From Shinella sp032095155 (GTDB taxonomy: Bacteria > Pseudomonadota > Alphaproteobacteria > Rhizobiales > Rhizobiaceae), in assembly GCF_049199905.1 (NCBI RefSeq), contig NZ_JBLZPK010000011.1, positions 124,001 through 188,000 on the forward strand: a DNA stretch of 64,000 bases, read 5' to 3'. Positions 7,732-15,278 of the stretch are shown here, piece after piece. The position numbers and the translations under genes are program-made. The notes beneath the pieces are model-generated. The model was given only the letters and a program-made list of their open reading frames with translations. It made no database searches and was not told where the DNA came from. The stretch's first letter is position 1; every line of letters starts with the position of its first letter.

Positions 7732-8100
7732 ATGCGCAGCGAAGTGGTCAGGGTCCGTCTAAGGCCGGAGGAGCGGCAAGCTCTGGCGGATCTTTGCGGC
7801 GACGATCGCACCGCCAGCGACGTGATCCGGCTGTTGTTTCGCGACCAGGCCGGTTTGCCGCTCCCCGTCGGACCGGCCGAAGCTCTGGCCTTGCGCGGCA
7901 CCAATGAGGAGCTTCGGCGCATCGGCATCAATCTCAACCAGGCCGTCCGCGCGATGAATGAAGGGCGCGTCGGCTATGAACCGCATCTCGATGCCGCGCT
8001 GCGCCGCCTTCTCGAAGATGTGTTTCGGCTGCGGGCGGACGTCGATCTGATGCTGCGGATCAGCCGGCAGGAGCGCAGGAGGGGCAGCCATGGTCTATGA
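7732..8100 (+). CDS. Mobilisation protein MobC-like
   Basis: A 122-residue relaxosome accessory protein. The N-terminal RHH-like segment (VVRVRLRPEERQALADLCGDDRTASDVIRLLF) and the conserved core RRIGINLNQAVRAMNEG, with the G-x-N-L-N-Q motif, identify the MobC family (relaxosome accessory proteins that open DNA at oriT). AGGAAAG precedes the ATG. It overlaps the relaxase start by 11 bases, so the two are translationally coupled and form the mobilisation operon beside the predicted nic site. Confidence 0.88.
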   Translation: MRSEVVRVRLRPEERQALADLCGDDRTASDVIRLLFRDQAGLPLPVGPAEALALRGTNEELRRIGINLNQAVRAMNEGRVGYEPHLDAALRRLLEDVFRLRADVDLMLRISRQERRRGSHGL

Positions 8101-10663
8101 CTGGTCCGGCCTGCTCGGGGATATAGAGGGCTTTACGGTGCGGCGGGCAAAATCCCTTCTCGACGAGGAAGACGAGCGCCGCCGGCGGGCAGGAGCGATG
8201 AGGATCACCTTGACCGCTGAGGCTCCAACACGGCCGTCCATGCCGTCCGGTATCTCCACCAAGCGCCGAAGGTCGTCCATCTCTGCCCGTGAAACGACCA
8301 TCAACGCCATCCTGCGGCCAGCGCAGGGCGCACCTCGGGAAATCATTGCTTTGGTCGGCGTTCTTGGTGCGGGCGCGAACCCGGAGACCGATGACGAGCT
8401 CCGAAGGTCGGGCGGCGGGGGAGGGGGAACGACCAAGGGGGTTGGTATCGTCCCGTCGCTTGCTGTTCGGCCGTCCGCCGCAAAACAGGCGTTGCCCGAG
8501 AGCACAAGCCGTGCTGCGATCGCGGCCGGCGCGCAGCCCGTGGTGATCAAGGTCACGTCGACGGTTTCGAGCAGGGCGTCGGCCGCCGGCCTGATGACCT
8601 ATCTGGGAACGCGCGAGATCGAAAAGGAGAACGGTGAGAAGGGCAAGGCGGATATTCCGATCTTCGACCAGGACGGGGGCGCAATTGCCAGCCGCGAGGA
8701 ACGCGCCGCCGTCCTTCAGGGCTGGCTATCGGAGTTTCGCGAACCCTATGCCCTGGACGCCGTCGCCACTCTGTCGATCAAACTGGCGGATGCGGCCGGC
8801 GACGAGGAACTGCACGACGCCTTGAATGTGGCCTTCGGCGCCAAGCCCTTTCTCTATTCTCGCCATCAGGACGGAAGTGTCTCCGTCTATGCCGTCACAA
8901 ACTTGCCCGCGAAGAAGATCGCTGGCGCGCTCAGGGCGCGCGAAAAGGATGAAGGGCCGGCCCGCACGCTCGATAAGGCCGAGGCGGATATCGCAAGCAA
9001 AATGTCGGACGCCGGTGTCCTGGCCGAGGTGCGGATTGTCGGCGCCGCGGTCTCCGACAAATCGGGCCGGTATTTTCTTGAAAAGTTTCTCCGAACCGAG
9101 AAGCATGTGGTCACCAGCGTCGGCGAGGCGGTCAAGCGTGGCGCGGCGGTGAAGGATGTCGCCGACGGGATATGGCGGGGCTGGTCGGCCGATATCCGCA
9201 CGGTCGAACCGCGCAACGCCTTCCATGTGATTTTCTCCGCCCGAGCCGGCACGGATGCGGATGCCATGAAGCGCGCCGTGCGTGATTTCCTCAGCGAGCA
9301 GGTTGCGGGCCATCGCTGGATCACCGCTCATCACCCCGATACCGGTCATGTCCATGTCCACGCGATAATCTCGGCGCGAGACGATGTCGGCAAAGCCCTG
9401 CGCCTCACGAAGCCGGAACTTTACGCATGGCGGGAGCGGTTCGCGGCGAAGGCGCGGGAGCATGGAATTGCCATGGTTGCCACACGCCGCGCCGATGTGG
9501 CGGCCACGCGGCCTTATAGCCAGGCACAGGCCGGCGCCTATGAGCGCGGCCGATCCGATCCACGCTATCTGAAATCCGCGGCGGTCAATCAGCGTGTCGA
9601 GCGCAAGCGGGCAGGCGTTGCAGATCGAGCGACGCTCGCCAACGGCAATCTTGCGCTCGCCCCGAAATGGTGGGCGACGGCCATAGCTCTGAAGCAGTGT
9701 GGGGCGAAGCCATCGGTGATCGAAGCCGCAGATCGTTTTGCAGCTGCTGCAGCAGGCCATGCTCAGGAGGCCGCGGCCCGACCCTCAAAGGGGTTCGTCG
9801 TCCTGCGGGTCACGGTCAAGCAACCTGCGGATCAGGAAAAGATGGTGGCGGCGATCCAGAGCGCCATCGGTGTTGGTCGAGACGCTATCTCGGTTGATGG
9901 CAGCGCGATGACTGTTCTCATGCCGACATTGGCGAGCGTCAGCAAGATCGAGCGGGAGCTGGTGCGGCAGAACGATGAGTTCGGCCCCGGCGCCGAGATG
10001 CAGGCGGTGTCTCGTGAGGCTGAAGCACGGCTGTTTCAGGCGGGTCTGAGGGCGGCAGTGACTGTGGAAGCCGCAGGCTCGGGAAAAGATGGAGCGCCGA
10101 CGGCGTGGTTGCAGAACCGTTTCGATGGGCATCGGCGACAGGCGCAGGTCAAATCGGCGACGCCTTTTGCGGACCTGATGACGACACTGACAGACCTCAA
10201 ACAGCAGAAGGAAAATGCTATGCCCCTATCGCTCGAACAGTTCGACGAGCGCGTCGCACGCGCCAACAAGTCGATGGATCGCCTCGAAGGGATGGTCGAC
10301 AGTGGCCCCGAGCGCCAGGCGGTCGAGGAGATGCGCAAGGAAATCTCCGCGCTCTTTGAAGAGCAGCGGCGTGACATCCAAATGCAGCAGATGCCGTCAA
10401 CCATGCAGGCCGGCGGGGGAGGGGGCACGCCGACAGCGGCGCGCTCCGATGACAACCAGGCACTGGATCGGCCGGCGCCTTCGAATGTCGATCCTGCGAT
10501 TGCCGCACAGCAGCAGGCGATCGCCGCCGGCCGCGCCGCGCGCGCTGCCCGGGAACAGGCCGGCGCTGCCAAGAATGCACAGGATGAACAGCGCCAGCAG
10601 GTTCTCCGGCAAGCCGAGCAGGAACGCCAGCGCGGCAATGACCGGGATGGCGCTGAGCGATAG
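8090..10663 (+). CDS. VirD2/MobA-type relaxase (MOBP-like)
   Basis: An 857-residue conjugative relaxase, which would nick one strand at oriT and stay covalently bound to the 5' end through a tyrosine. The nuclease domain is in the first half: a candidate active-site Tyr in GLMTYLGTREIEKE (Y171) and the metal-binding motif HHPDTGHVHVH (H414-H424; triad H420, H422, H424). An unusual N-terminal extension of about 150 residues with a Gly run (about 108-113) precedes it. The C-terminal 250 residues are Gln/Ala/Arg-rich and coiled-coil-like with a second Gly run, as in relaxases that carry a coupling or transport region. No type IV secretion genes are present here, so transfer genes must be elsewhere or supplied in trans. 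Confidence 0.9.
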   Translation: MVYDWSGLLGDIEGFTVRRAKSLLDEEDERRRRAGAMRITLTAEAPTRPSMPSGISTKRRRSSISARETTINAILRPAQGAPREIIALVGVLGAGANPETDDELRRSGGGGGGTTKGVGIVPSLAVRPSAAKQALPESTSRAAIAAGAQPVVIKVTSTVSSRASAAGLMTYLGTREIEKENGEKGKADIPIFDQDGGAIASREERAAVLQGWLSEFREPYALDAVATLSIKLADAAGDEELHDALNVAFGAKPFLYSRHQDGSVSVYAVTNLPAKKIAGALRAREKDEGPARTLDKAEADIASKMSDAGVLAEVRIVGAAVSDKSGRYFLEKFLRTEKHVVTSVGEAVKRGAAVKDVADGIWRGWSADIRTVEPRNAFHVIFSARAGTDADAMKRAVRDFLSEQVAGHRWITAHHPDTGHVHVHAIISARDDVGKALRLTKPELYAWRERFAAKAREHGIAMVATRRADVAATRPYSQAQAGAYERGRSDPRYLKSAAVNQRVERKRAGVADRATLANGNLALAPKWWATAIALKQCGAKPSVIEAADRFAAAAAGHAQEAAARPSKGFVVLRVTVKQPADQEKMVAAIQSAIGVGRDAISVDGSAMTVLMPTLASVSKIERELVRQNDEFGPGAEMQAVSREAEARLFQAGLRAAVTVEAAGSGKDGAPTAWLQNRFDGHRRQAQVKSATPFADLMTTLTDLKQQKENAMPLSLEQFDERVARANKSMDRLEGMVDSGPERQAVEEMRKEISALFEEQRRDIQMQQMPSTMQAGGGGGTPTAARSDDNQALDRPAPSNVDPAIAAQQQAIAAGRAARAAREQAGAAKNAQDEQRQQVLRQAEQERQRGNDRDGAER

Positions 10664-10671
10664 ACCCCGCT

Positions 10672-10878
10672 TTACTCTTGCGTCAGGCCGTCGAAAACTT
10701 CCAGCAGGGCGTCAACGATGGCCTGGCCAAGGGCATTGGCCGCAGCAGCGATCTGCTCGTCACCTTGGTCGCGCGCCGCAAGACAAAGGTTGCCCCCTTC
10801 CTCCGCGACGATCGCTTTTGCCCGCTCGATTGCCCATTGTGCCAGATCACTGCGATTTTCGATCGTGACAGTTTCCAT
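10672..10878 (-). CDS. Small acidic hypothetical protein
   Basis: A 68-residue protein (METVTIENRSDLAQWAIERAKAIVAEEGG... EVFDGLTQE), convergent with the relaxase gene 8 bases away. The ATG at 10878 follows ACGAGGCCACCG, and a longer frame to 10962 adds a Cys/His-containing extension with no ribosome site. It is helical and acidic; no family recognised. The position beside the mobilisation genes suggests a plasmid accessory gene. Confidence 0.6.
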   Translation of the reverse strand: METVTIENRSDLAQWAIERAKAIVAEEGGNLCLAARDQGDEQIAAAANALGQAIVDALLEVFDGLTQE

Positions 10879-11066
10879 TCGGTGGCCTCGTTTACAGTTT
10901 GTTGGATACGCTGCGATAGGGTCTGGCGAGCGCATTGAGTTTTGCGTATGCGCTTGTCTCAATCGTCTCTTTCCAGTCGCTAACGGTCTGAGACGATTGG
11001 TACCATAGCGATCGGCAGACGATTGTCGTATCCAATGACCTTAAGTCGCTATCGCAGCTGATTTCC

Positions 11067-11324
11067 ATGCCAACAGTCGCTGCCAACGTGACACCTTGTG
11101 CCCGAGTGTCCCCCGCGCGCTTCGTTGAATGTCTTATCCTGATCCGCCGGACGCCGATCAATCTCGCCTCGGCCCTGCAATGCGAGCTTTCATGGATTGA
11201 GACCATGGAAGCCGGAAACGAGCCGATCCCCGACGAGCTTGAAACCTGGCTCGAGGCGCTGGCTGACGTTCACACGCAATTGCCGCCGCTTCGAAGCTTT
11301 CGCGGACGTCGATCGGAGGCATAA
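11067..11324 (+). CDS. HTH-like small protein
   Basis: An 85-residue protein whose core, RFVECLILIRRTPINLASALQCELSWIETMEAGNEPIPDELETWLEAL, reads as a compact XRE-like helix-turn-helix (helix NLASALQC, turn, recognition helix SWIETMEAG). Proteins of this pattern are frequent as small unknowns in rhizobia. The ATG at 11067 lacks a good ribosome site, so the start could lie a few codons downstream. Function is likely DNA binding, by pattern only. Confidence 0.6.
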   Translation: MPTVAANVTPCARVSPARFVECLILIRRTPINLASALQCELSWIETMEAGNEPIPDELETWLEALADVHTQLPPLRSFRGRRSEA

Positions 11325-11345
11325 CCACGCTCGCGGGATCGTAGG

Positions 11346-11627
11346 CTACCAGTCCATATCCGGATCGATGAGGTAGCCTGGGATACTGGCGTCCGTTCCG
11401 CCGGCAGCCTGCAACAAGGCAACGCAGCGGCCACGCTCGTGCTCGATCGCTTCAACGATCATCTTGACCGGATCCTTCTGGCCGCTGGCCAGATGCCTGG
11501 CCGCAATCGACCAGGCGGTCCGCTCGGTGCTTGAACCAAATAGGCGCGTTTCCGGATCCAACCGTTTCTCCTCGGCGACATGGGCCGGGACAATGGCAAG
11601 CTTGCCTTGCGTCAGCGTTTCCTGCAC
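11346..11627 (-). CDS. Hypothetical protein
   Basis: A 93-residue protein (MQETLTQGKLAIVPAHVAEEKRLDPETRLFGSSTERTAW...) ending PGYLIDPDMDW. It contains helices with Arg/His/Glu residues (TAWSIAARHLASG; IVEAIEHERGRCVALLQAAGG). No family recognised. It lies 12 bases downstream of the next minus-strand gene and is probably in one transcript with it. Confidence 0.55.
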   Translation of the reverse strand: MQETLTQGKLAIVPAHVAEEKRLDPETRLFGSSTERTAWSIAARHLASGQKDPVKMIVEAIEHERGRCVALLQAAGGTDASIPGYLIDPDMDW

Positions 11628-11639
11628 GCGTCTATACGC

Positions 11640-12191
11640 TTACGAGAATGGTACGGCATCGACAGCGAGGCAAATGGGACGTGGCGCCATATTGCCGTGG
11701 CCATATGGCGTGTAAGTCCCGTCTTCCTGAAAGGGTGGATGAAACCGTGCGCGCTCGAACCTCTGCGCCGCGACCCGAGAGGCTTTTCCGTAAAGATCAC
11801 GCAGAAGACGACGATCGACTGCTACGCGATCAAACAAGCGGTCGAGACGCGATTGGCACCACCCGTCGTATATGGCTTCCTGACCCAGTACGTTGACTGG
11901 TGTGACAGAGATCCGCGCACCGACATCATGCTGGTATTGTGCGAGCAGAGATCCCTGTACCATAAGGTTCCCTCGCGTTTCCGCCCTCGGCTCGGTGGCG
12001 ATCACCAGTCGGAACGCGCTTACGATCGCGGACTTCGCAAAAAGTAGCGCCGCATCATCGATGATGTCCTCGCCCGGCGGTTCGGCGATGAAAAACTCTC
12101 GGATGCTAGAAACGATCTGGTAAGCAGCGTCCAGCACCTCAGCATCTGTTGGTTCGGCAGTCCGCGAGTTGTCTGGATATCCTTTGATCAT
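11640..12191 (-). CDS. Hypothetical protein
   Basis: A 183-residue protein (MIKGYPDNSRTAEPTDAEVLDAAYQIVSSIREFFIAEPPGEDIIDDA...). I chose ATG 12191 because GGAGG lies 6 bases upstream and because the longer frame to 12323 runs through a terminator hairpin. The N-terminal half is acidic and helical; the C-terminal half is basic (RRLLRDLYGKASRVAAQRFERARF). No known domain recognised. It forms a two-gene unit with 11346-11627. Confidence 0.6.
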   Translation of the reverse strand: MIKGYPDNSRTAEPTDAEVLDAAYQIVSSIREFFIAEPPGEDIIDDAALLFAKSAIVSAFRLVIATEPRAETRGNLMVQGSLLAQYQHDVGARISVTPVNVLGQEAIYDGWCQSRLDRLFDRVAVDRRLLRDLYGKASRVAAQRFERARFHPPFQEDGTYTPYGHGNMAPRPICLAVDAVPFS

Positions 12192-12277
12192 CGCCACCTC
12201 CGCCAGGGAAATGCGAAGCCGGAGATTTCGTTGCAGGCCGCGGCCAAAATCTAGATTCGTGGAAGTCGCCAGAACGA

Positions 12278-12315
12278 AAAAGCGAGTGTCCGAGGGGGAG
12301 GGGACACTCGCTTTT
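12278..12315. terminator. Bidirectional Rho-independent terminator
   Basis: AAAAGCGAGTGTCC (12278-12291) is perfectly complementary to GGACACTCGCTTTT (12302-12315) with a 10-base G-rich loop. The A/T ends give a T-tract on either strand. No gene reads into it closely from the left on the plus strand, so it probably insulates the minus-strand unit below. Confidence 0.75.
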
Positions 12316-12655
12316 GCACTCACGTAGGGGGCGTTGAGGGCGTCATCATAACTTCCAATATGGATAGTTGTTCCATCGTATCGGCTTTATTTTCGCGTTC
12401 AGCACGCGCTTCACGCCGGCGCTGTTCATCTCGCATACCTCGTCTCAACGGCCAGCCAACCAGAGCTTAGGCGAGTTTGGCAAACTCCACTTACATTCTC
12501 CAATTACTGCTTGTCGTCCCGGCACATTCGAATACGCTGCGGGCCCCCCGTCTCCGATTGAATCCGGCTATTTGAGCGGGGAGGGGGATGCATTCTTGAC
12601 CTGTATCTACCTGTTGAGGGTATGGGCCTTGTGCCCTGCTATTCGAGGTGGATGG
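12316..12655. other. Intergenic region without recognised genes
   Basis: About 340 bases between two terminator-like hairpins. It includes one GGGNAGGG octamer at 12578. The open frames across it have no ribosome site and read as chance frames. It must hold the promoter for the minus-strand unit at 11640-12191, but no box stands out. Confidence 0.4.
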
Positions 12656-12689
12656 AAGGACGCGGTTTACGAGGAACCGCGTCCTTTTT
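12656..12689 (+). terminator. Strong hairpin with T-tract
   Basis: AAGGACGCGGTT (12656-12667) pairs perfectly with AACCGCGTCCTT (12675-12686), loop of 7, followed by TTTTT on the plus strand. It is 13 bases beyond the stop of the minus-strand gene at 12702, for which it may also end transcription, although the T-run favours plus-strand termination. Confidence 0.7.
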
Positions 12690-12701
12690 CCCACGCCATG
12701 T

Positions 12702-13196
12702 TCACGACACCGCGAGTTTAAACAGCAGGGTCGTGACCAATTTCTCGGGATCTGGCTCGGTGGACGGATTGTTGTCGTGGACCTCGAGCCGGGAAGCGAA
12801 CACGTCGCCATTCTCCGTGCTCCGGGCGTCCCACTGCAGACCCTTTTCTTTCGCCCATCCGACAAGCATAGCCGTTGCGTCGTAAAGTCCGTCATAGGGA
12901 CCGGTATATGTCATGCTCACATAGCGGCCGGCGGGAAGCACGCCGTTCACTAGGCGGCCCGATAGAGGGACAGCGGCATCCGTCGTCATTCCCACCTCGA
13001 TCTCAAGGCGTGGCATGTCGACAACGTTGAATTTGATGAATTCGACACCGTCAGGTTCAACGCCGGCTTGCGCGAACGCCTCGAATAGCTCTTCGAAAGC
13101 GGGGTCCACCTCCTGGCCAAATGGGATAACCACGGGCAGCCGGACCGCAACGTAGCTCTTCGGTCCCCACTCAACAGTTTCTGGCATCGTCAGCAT
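12702..13196 (-). CDS. GyrI-like small-molecule-binding protein
   Basis: A 164-residue stand-alone GyrI/AraC effector-binding-type domain. The patterns VEWGPKSYVAVRLPVVIPFGQEVDPAFEELFEAFAQAG, EFIKFNVVDMPRLEIEVGMT and LPAGRYVSMTYTGPYDGL (with the conserved G-x-Y/T-G-P-Y turn) are characteristic of this family, which binds amphipathic small molecules or inhibits gyrase. AAAGGAG lies 8 bases upstream of ATG 13196. No DNA-binding domain is attached. Ligand unknown. Confidence 0.85.
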   Translation of the reverse strand: MLTMPETVEWGPKSYVAVRLPVVIPFGQEVDPAFEELFEAFAQAGVEPDGVEFIKFNVVDMPRLEIEVGMTTDAAVPLSGRLVNGVLPAGRYVSMTYTGPYDGLYDATAMLVGWAKEKGLQWDARSTENGDVFASRLEVHDNNPSTEPDPEKLVTTLLFKLAVS

Positions 13197-13365
13197 GATT
13201 GTCTCCTTTCGTCAGCTAAGGACGAAGGCGTGCCCTCTCATCCGACATGGGCGCCGAATTTATCTCATGGCATCTTGGCGCCGTTTGGAGCGGTAGCGCA
13301 CAATCTCATCTTGCCCTGCATCTTTTTGCCGGTCTGTGCGTTCCGGTGCTTCAAGTAGGGGGAAC

Positions 13366-13626
13366 ATGTTCAGCAACCAGATCGCATCAACACACCAGCG
13401 TTCCGTGCAAAACGAAACCAATAAGCAGGAGCCGGTAGAAACTGCTCAGGATCGGCCGCCGACTGTCCGTGTCATTCGCACCGCTTCAGAGCGAGAAGCG
13501 GTGTTTGAACGAACCTCGGAAATCGCGCGGAAATCCATGGCCGAGGAGCGTCGCCGGTGTCACGAAAGATATGAACGCCTGCGCTTAGCAAGATTGCAGG
13601 CCGAGCAACAGCAACGTCAGCTGTGA
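13366..13626 (+). CDS. Hypothetical protein, charged coiled-coil
   Basis: An 86-residue protein (MFSNQIASTHQRSVQNETNK... RRCHERYERLRLARLQAEQQQRQL). The second half is a strongly charged helix typical of a coiled coil. AGGGGG before ATG 13366 is a good ribosome site, preferred over the frame start at 13336. No family recognised. Confidence 0.5.
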   Translation: MFSNQIASTHQRSVQNETNKQEPVETAQDRPPTVRVIRTASEREAVFERTSEIARKSMAEERRRCHERYERLRLARLQAEQQQRQL

Positions 13627-13806
13627 GCATTCTCTTTGAATGCAAAAGGTTGGGAAAGCAGCCACTGGAGGCCTCAAGGGCCCGCAGCCTTCGAAAGGTT
13701 GAAACGGAAGCGGTCACGCCGGCGCTGGTAGTGGCGGTATTTAGACGGAAACATCCACTATCTCAGAACTGTGGCGGCTGGTTTCCCCTCCACACCCATC
13801 CGTGAC

Positions 13807-13847
13807 AAAGCCGAGGGTGTCGTGACGTAGGGAGTCCTCGGCTTTTT
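13807..13847 (+). terminator. Rho-independent terminator
   Basis: AAAGCCGAGG (13807-13816) pairs with CCTCGGCTTT (13836-13845) over a 19-base loop, followed by TT. Its downstream T-run makes it a plus-strand terminator, 180 bases after the small gene at 13366-13626; it also separates that gene from the convergent integrase. Confidence 0.65.
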
Positions 13848-13945
13848 ATTCCCGAAATTCGAATGCCACCATGGGTGGGCGCGATCTGCGTTGAGCGCCT
13901 CTAGATATGAGGGTTCATAACGAGCTGAGGGTCTCTTGAAAGATC

Positions 13946-15088
13946 TTATAACATCCTGGCAGCTCGCCCGGTCCGCCGTGTGGCGCTGTTATAATAGCTG
14001 GAAGCCTGCTGCACGGAGCGATGGCGAGACTGCTCCATCGCTTCAGGCAGGGGAACACCGCGGTTCGCCGCCTCGGTCAGGTACCCTGATCGGAGCCCAT
14101 GCGCCGAGTAGTCTTCCGGCTCCAGTCCTGCCATGGCGACACGCTGCTTAATGATCGCATTGATCGACTGCGGATCGAGCGTGTGGCGCGATACGGTTCC
14201 CCATCGGCCAATCGCCCGAAACACGCTGCCACTCTCGATCTTCGCAGCCGCCATCCAGGCATCGAGCGCCTCCACGGGGCGGCCGGTGAGATAGACGATC
14301 TCGTCCTCTTCGCCCGTCGTCGTCTTGGTGCGGCCGAGATGGATGGCGAGAGAGGACAGGGGAGGGCCATCGGGCACCACAATCGGCGGTTCGACGGTCA
14401 GCTGCTCCCGGCGAAGGCCGGCGATTTCGCTGCGCCGGCGGCCGCCGGACGCGAAGGCGACCATCAGCAGCGCCCGGTCGCGCAGATCGCGCAAGCTGCC
14501 GGAAGTGCAGGTCGCCAGTAAGCTGGCCAGCACATCGCCGGTGACCGCCTTGGCACTCTTGCGCCGCCGCGGCCGCGGCACGGCGCGAACGGCGAGACGA
14601 ATGGCGGATTTCAGGGCAGGGGAGGCGAAGGTGCCGTCGAGGCCGCGCCAATGTGTCAGGGTTGACCAGTTGGCCAGCCGGCGGCGAACGGTCGCCGGCG
14701 CGTGCGGACCGACGGCCCTGAGAAACCCTTGGCTCCGAAGGCCTTCGTCGATGTCGGCCGGCATGCCGTGATTGGGATCGGCTTCGCGCCGTTGCGGATC
14801 CCACAGATGATGGGCAACGAATTTCAGGAGCAGCGCTTCAGGTGCTGGCCATGGCAGCGATTTTCCCGTCGCCGCCAGCGACCAGGCCTGCAGATAGGCG
14901 AGATCAGATGTCAGTGCCCGAAGGGTATTGTCGCCCATGCCCTGATTGACGAGATGGCGCAGCGTCTCGACGTCCTGATCGCTCAACAGCTCGGCGAGCT
15001 CGTCGCGGCGCTCGATCGGCAGCACGGCGGCAATCGTGTCAAGTTCTTCTGCGCGCCGTTCGACGGCGGATTTTTGCACAGGCGGCAT
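13946..15088 (-). CDS. Tyrosine recombinase/integrase
   Basis: A 380-residue phage-integrase-family recombinase. The N-terminal SAM-like core-binding domain spans about residues 35-170 (TLRALTSDLAYLQAWSLAATGKSLPWPAP...). Catalytic residues are visible: Arg in ASGGRRRSEIAGL, Lys in HLGRTKTTTG, H-x-x-R in HGLRSGYLTEAA, His in MEQSRHRSVQQASSYY and the nucleophile Tyr in SSYYNSA. It could resolve plasmid multimers or integrate an element. It is divergent from the RHE_PE00001-family gene with a 190-base spacer, a pairing seen on rhizobial plasmids. No duplicated att site was found. Confidence 0.92.
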   Translation of the reverse strand: MPPVQKSAVERRAEELDTIAAVLPIERRDELAELLSDQDVETLRHLVNQGMGDNTLRALTSDLAYLQAWSLAATGKSLPWPAPEALLLKFVAHHLWDPQRREADPNHGMPADIDEGLRSQGFLRAVGPHAPATVRRRLANWSTLTHWRGLDGTFASPALKSAIRLAVRAVPRPRRRKSAKAVTGDVLASLLATCTSGSLRDLRDRALLMVAFASGGRRRSEIAGLRREQLTVEPPIVVPDGPPLSSLAIHLGRTKTTTGEEDEIVYLTGRPVEALDAWMAAAKIESGSVFRAIGRWGTVSRHTLDPQSINAIIKQRVAMAGLEPEDYSAHGLRSGYLTEAANRGVPLPEAMEQSRHRSVQQASSYYNSATRRTGRAARML

Positions 15089-15178
15089 TTTGGCTCCAAA
15101 AACGGGCGGTTCTGTCGTGTTTCACGCCCGTGGCGAAGGCCACTTTCGATGATTTGCGGCTCCAAATCAATCTACCAT

Positions 15179-15197
15179 CGATAATTGGTACTTATCG
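15179..15197. promoter_or_regulatory. Palindrome in divergent promoter region
   Basis: CGATAA (15179-15184) and TTATCG (15192-15197) are perfect inverted repeats around TTGGTAC, in the spacer between the integrase (minus) and the RHE_PE00001-family gene (plus). An operator or recombinase-binding site is plausible; nothing identifies the binding protein. Confidence 0.4.
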
Positions 15198-15278
15198 GGG
15201 GTTAGAAAGCCAGCCGCCAATCATACCATGTGGCGAACTCAAATATTCATATAGAGTTCTTTTAAGAAATCATTTACC

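Noticed and set aside
8726..9760. Minus-strand frame of 344 residues inside the relaxase gene
   Set aside because: Lies entirely within the nuclease domain coding sequence; no ribosome site, Arg/Cys-rich.
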